A DNA stretch of 32,655 bases from positions 1 through 32,655 of IMG/VR virus record IMGVR_UViG_3300017755_000040. One strand, given 5' to 3'. Source of the stretch: a virus. The notes under the pieces are model-generated. The model did not search any database. It was not told the origin of the DNA and saw nothing but the letters and a program-made list of their open reading frames with translations. The translations under genes and the position numbers were made by a program. Each line of letters starts with the position of its first letter. Position 1 is the first letter of the stretch. This document shows, piece by piece, positions 31,800-32,655 of this stretch.

Positions 31800-31893
31800 A
31801 TTATTTTGGTTTTTATAACATAGGTACCCCCCCCGCCGACTTTTGAAAATCGAGGGATTGGATCTGGTTATTGTTTTGGTTAGTGGTTCCTAT

Positions 31894-31909
31894 TAATACC
31901 AGGGTATTA
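31894..31909. promoter_or_regulatory. perfect palindrome TAATACC-AG-GGTATTA, operator candidate
   Basis: A 16-bp dyad in the leader of the leftward operon. The centre (TACCAGGG) also occurs in the right-end tandem repeats. Probably a protein-binding site. No matching repressor is recognised. Confidence 0.45.
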
Positions 31910-31914
31910 GTGCA

Positions 31915-31927
31915 GTCGATAATCGAC
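31915..31927. promoter_or_regulatory. perfect palindrome GTCGAT-A-ATCGAC, operator candidate
   Basis: A 13-bp perfect inverted repeat with a one-base centre, 5 bases from the previous palindrome. The sequence differs from it, so two different factors are possible. Confidence 0.42.
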
Positions 31928-31987
31928 GATTCACCAATCACAATTTGGCCTAGGTTCCGGTTAGTGTACAAGTTTTGCACAAATTCT

Positions 31988-32015
31988 AATCTAGCGCCGG
32001 TCGATCTCGTGTCAA
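31988..32015 (-). promoter_or_regulatory. candidate leftward early promoter
   Basis: On the minus strand a perfect TTGACA (32010-32015), 16-base spacer, then TAGATT (31988-31993). It would give a leader of about 180 nt that includes both palindromes. The -10 is weak (4 of 6), so the call is moderate. Confidence 0.38.
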
Positions 32016-32300
32016 ATCGTTTTATGCTGGTTTTGTGCTAATAAAGTGTAAAATGATTCCTAACCAATTTTACCGAGCAGCTAGTGCGCTTTAAAGAGGG
32101 GGACTTTTGGCATATGTAGAAAAACAGCCAAAATCGGGCGATAAATATTGAATTTATTAAAATGCCAGAAACGTACAAAAAATTATCTTTGGGATAAGGC
32201 CTAAAAATAAAAAATCAAAAACTTGGCGAGGCTGGTAGTAAAAAAAATTAACTCGGTAATCGACCCCTATAGGTGATTTCTAAGAATTTATAAAAAAGTT

Positions 32301-32505
32301 GTAAATGTAAATGAAATGTAAATTTACATGGTTTTTACATATGTAAAACAATCGTAAATGTAAAACAAATGTAAATGTAAAACAAACGTAAATGTAAAAA
32401 GAACGTAAATGTAAAATGAATGTAAATGTAAATTGATTGTAAATGTAAAAAATTTACATATGTAAATGGGTTGTAAATGTAAAAAATTGTAAATGTAAAA
32501 AAGTA
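32301..32505. repeat. 17-bp iteron-like tandem repeats, origin candidate
   Basis: Repeats with consensus GTAAATGTAAAA plus five variable bases recur at exact 17-base steps from 32337 to 32488: starts 32354, 32371, 32388, 32405, 32422, 32439, (degenerate 32456) and 32473. Palindromes such as TTTACATATGTAAA (32334 and near 32453) and ATGTAAATTTACAT occur too. Tandem direct repeats with a fixed step next to AT-rich DNA are the hallmark of replication-initiator or partition sites. No Rep/Par protein is recognised in the window. Confidence 0.72.
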
Positions 32506-32534
32506 GTTAACGCGCAAAACGCTAGCAAAACCGC

Positions 32535-32561
32535 AAAACGAGCGGAAAAACCGCCGTTTTT
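32535..32561. terminator. A/T-flanked hairpin, possible bidirectional terminator
   Basis: AAAACG-a-GCGG (32535-32545) pairs with CCGC-CGTTTT (32551-32560) with one bulge, with a loop of five A. Rightward it is followed by TTTTT (32557-32561). It could insulate the iteron side from the repeats or from transcription across the junction. Confidence 0.45.
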
Positions 32562-32564
32562 AGC

Positions 32565-32655
32565 TACCAGGGCACACGGTACCAGGGCACACGGTACCAG
32601 GGCACACGTCTACCAGGGCACACGGTACCAGGGCACACGGTACCAGGGCACACGC
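32565..32655. repeat. six 15-16-bp tandem direct repeats at window end
   Basis: TACCAGGGCACACGG is repeated at 32565, 32580, 32595 (16 bases, ends GTC), 32611, 32626 and 32641, almost without change, and the array is cut by the window edge. It may be longer. Candidate roles are terminase recognition (the terminase genes would follow if the ends join), initiator binding, or a terminal redundancy. No spacers, so not a CRISPR array. Confidence 0.8.

Larger units (their letters stand above)
31800..32336. other. non-coding control region
   Basis: No credible gene. It contains the G8 tract on the minus strand (31827-31834), two palindromes, a candidate leftward promoter, and AT-rich sequence from about 32150 (runs of A and T around TAAAAAAAATTAA), as might be used for unwinding. 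The short frames here are neither coupled nor composition-biased like genes. Confidence 0.65.

Noticed and set aside
32335-32517. Open minus-strand frame (60 aa, Phe/Tyr/Ile-rich)
   Set aside because: It is a translation of the 17-bp repeats (repeated FTF/IYI units), with no coupling to a neighbour. It is better read as iteron DNA.
32565-32655. CRISPR array at the right end
   Set aside because: Repeats are directly adjacent with no unique spacers, and no cas genes are present. The RecB/Cas4-like nuclease lacks an evident Fe-S cysteine set.
1-32655. Temperate phage/prophage
   Set aside because: No integrase, excisionase or CI-like repressor was seen. The operators at 31.9 kb alone are not enough. 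Genes beyond the window cannot be excluded.

Overview
The window reads as a tailed, siphovirus-type double-stranded DNA phage, probably complete or nearly so. It carries a full HK97-type packaging, head and long-tail gene set. I see no integrase, CI-like repressor, DNA polymerase or primase, so I read it as probably lytic and dependent on the host replisome. The host cannot be named. The tail-fibre repeat style is one I associate with marine phages. Many genes lack a Shine-Dalgarno site and instead have A/C-rich leaders, which would suit Bacteroidota, Verrucomicrobiota or similar hosts. That is inference only. TAA, TAG and TGA all act as stops, so the standard bacterial code is in use.

Layout. 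(1) Positions 1-466 hold a promoter-like stretch and a structured RNA whose 3' end is tmRNA-like, but no canonical proteolysis tag is readable. (2) Positions 474-2931 (+) hold a small ORF, an HNH nuclease and the small and large terminase. (3) Positions 2936-3650 are a leftward island with its own promoter-like sequence and terminator, carrying a lysozyme-like transglycosylase and a small unknown protein. (4) Positions 3689-8717 (+) hold portal, ClpP-like prohead protease fused to a second phage domain, major capsid protein and head-tail connectors. (5) Positions 8714-10910 (+) hold a fibre/decoration-like protein, a secreted FN3 protein and three membrane proteins that probably include the holin. 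(6) Positions 10910-23489 (+) hold tail completion proteins, tube, assembly chaperones, tape measure, tail-tip proteins, an NlpC/P60-like peptidase and a 2296-residue J-like protein fused to a repetitive fibre. (7) Back-to-back terminators lie at 23.52-23.61 kb. (8) Positions 31799-23615 (-) form one dense, translationally coupled, presumably early operon. It holds a RecB-like exonuclease, HNH nuclease, SSB-like protein, metallophosphoesterase, PD-(D/E)XK-like protein, deaminase, sigma-like regulator, Pif1/Dda-type helicase, an RMF-like protein and many small unknowns. (9) Positions 31800-32655 are non-coding, with palindromes, a candidate leftward promoter, 17-bp iteron-like repeats, a terminator-like hairpin and six 15-16-bp direct repeats that run off the window end.

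The two transcription units converge at 23.5 kb. If the molecule is circular or concatemeric, they diverge from the joined non-coding region 31.8 kb -> 0.1 kb. That region would then be the control, origin and packaging hub. The points most worth a second look are the tmRNA-like RNA, the iteron/repeat hub, the phage RMF-like and sigma-like proteins, the in-frame UAA between the two tail chaperone ORFs, and the antisense lysis island.
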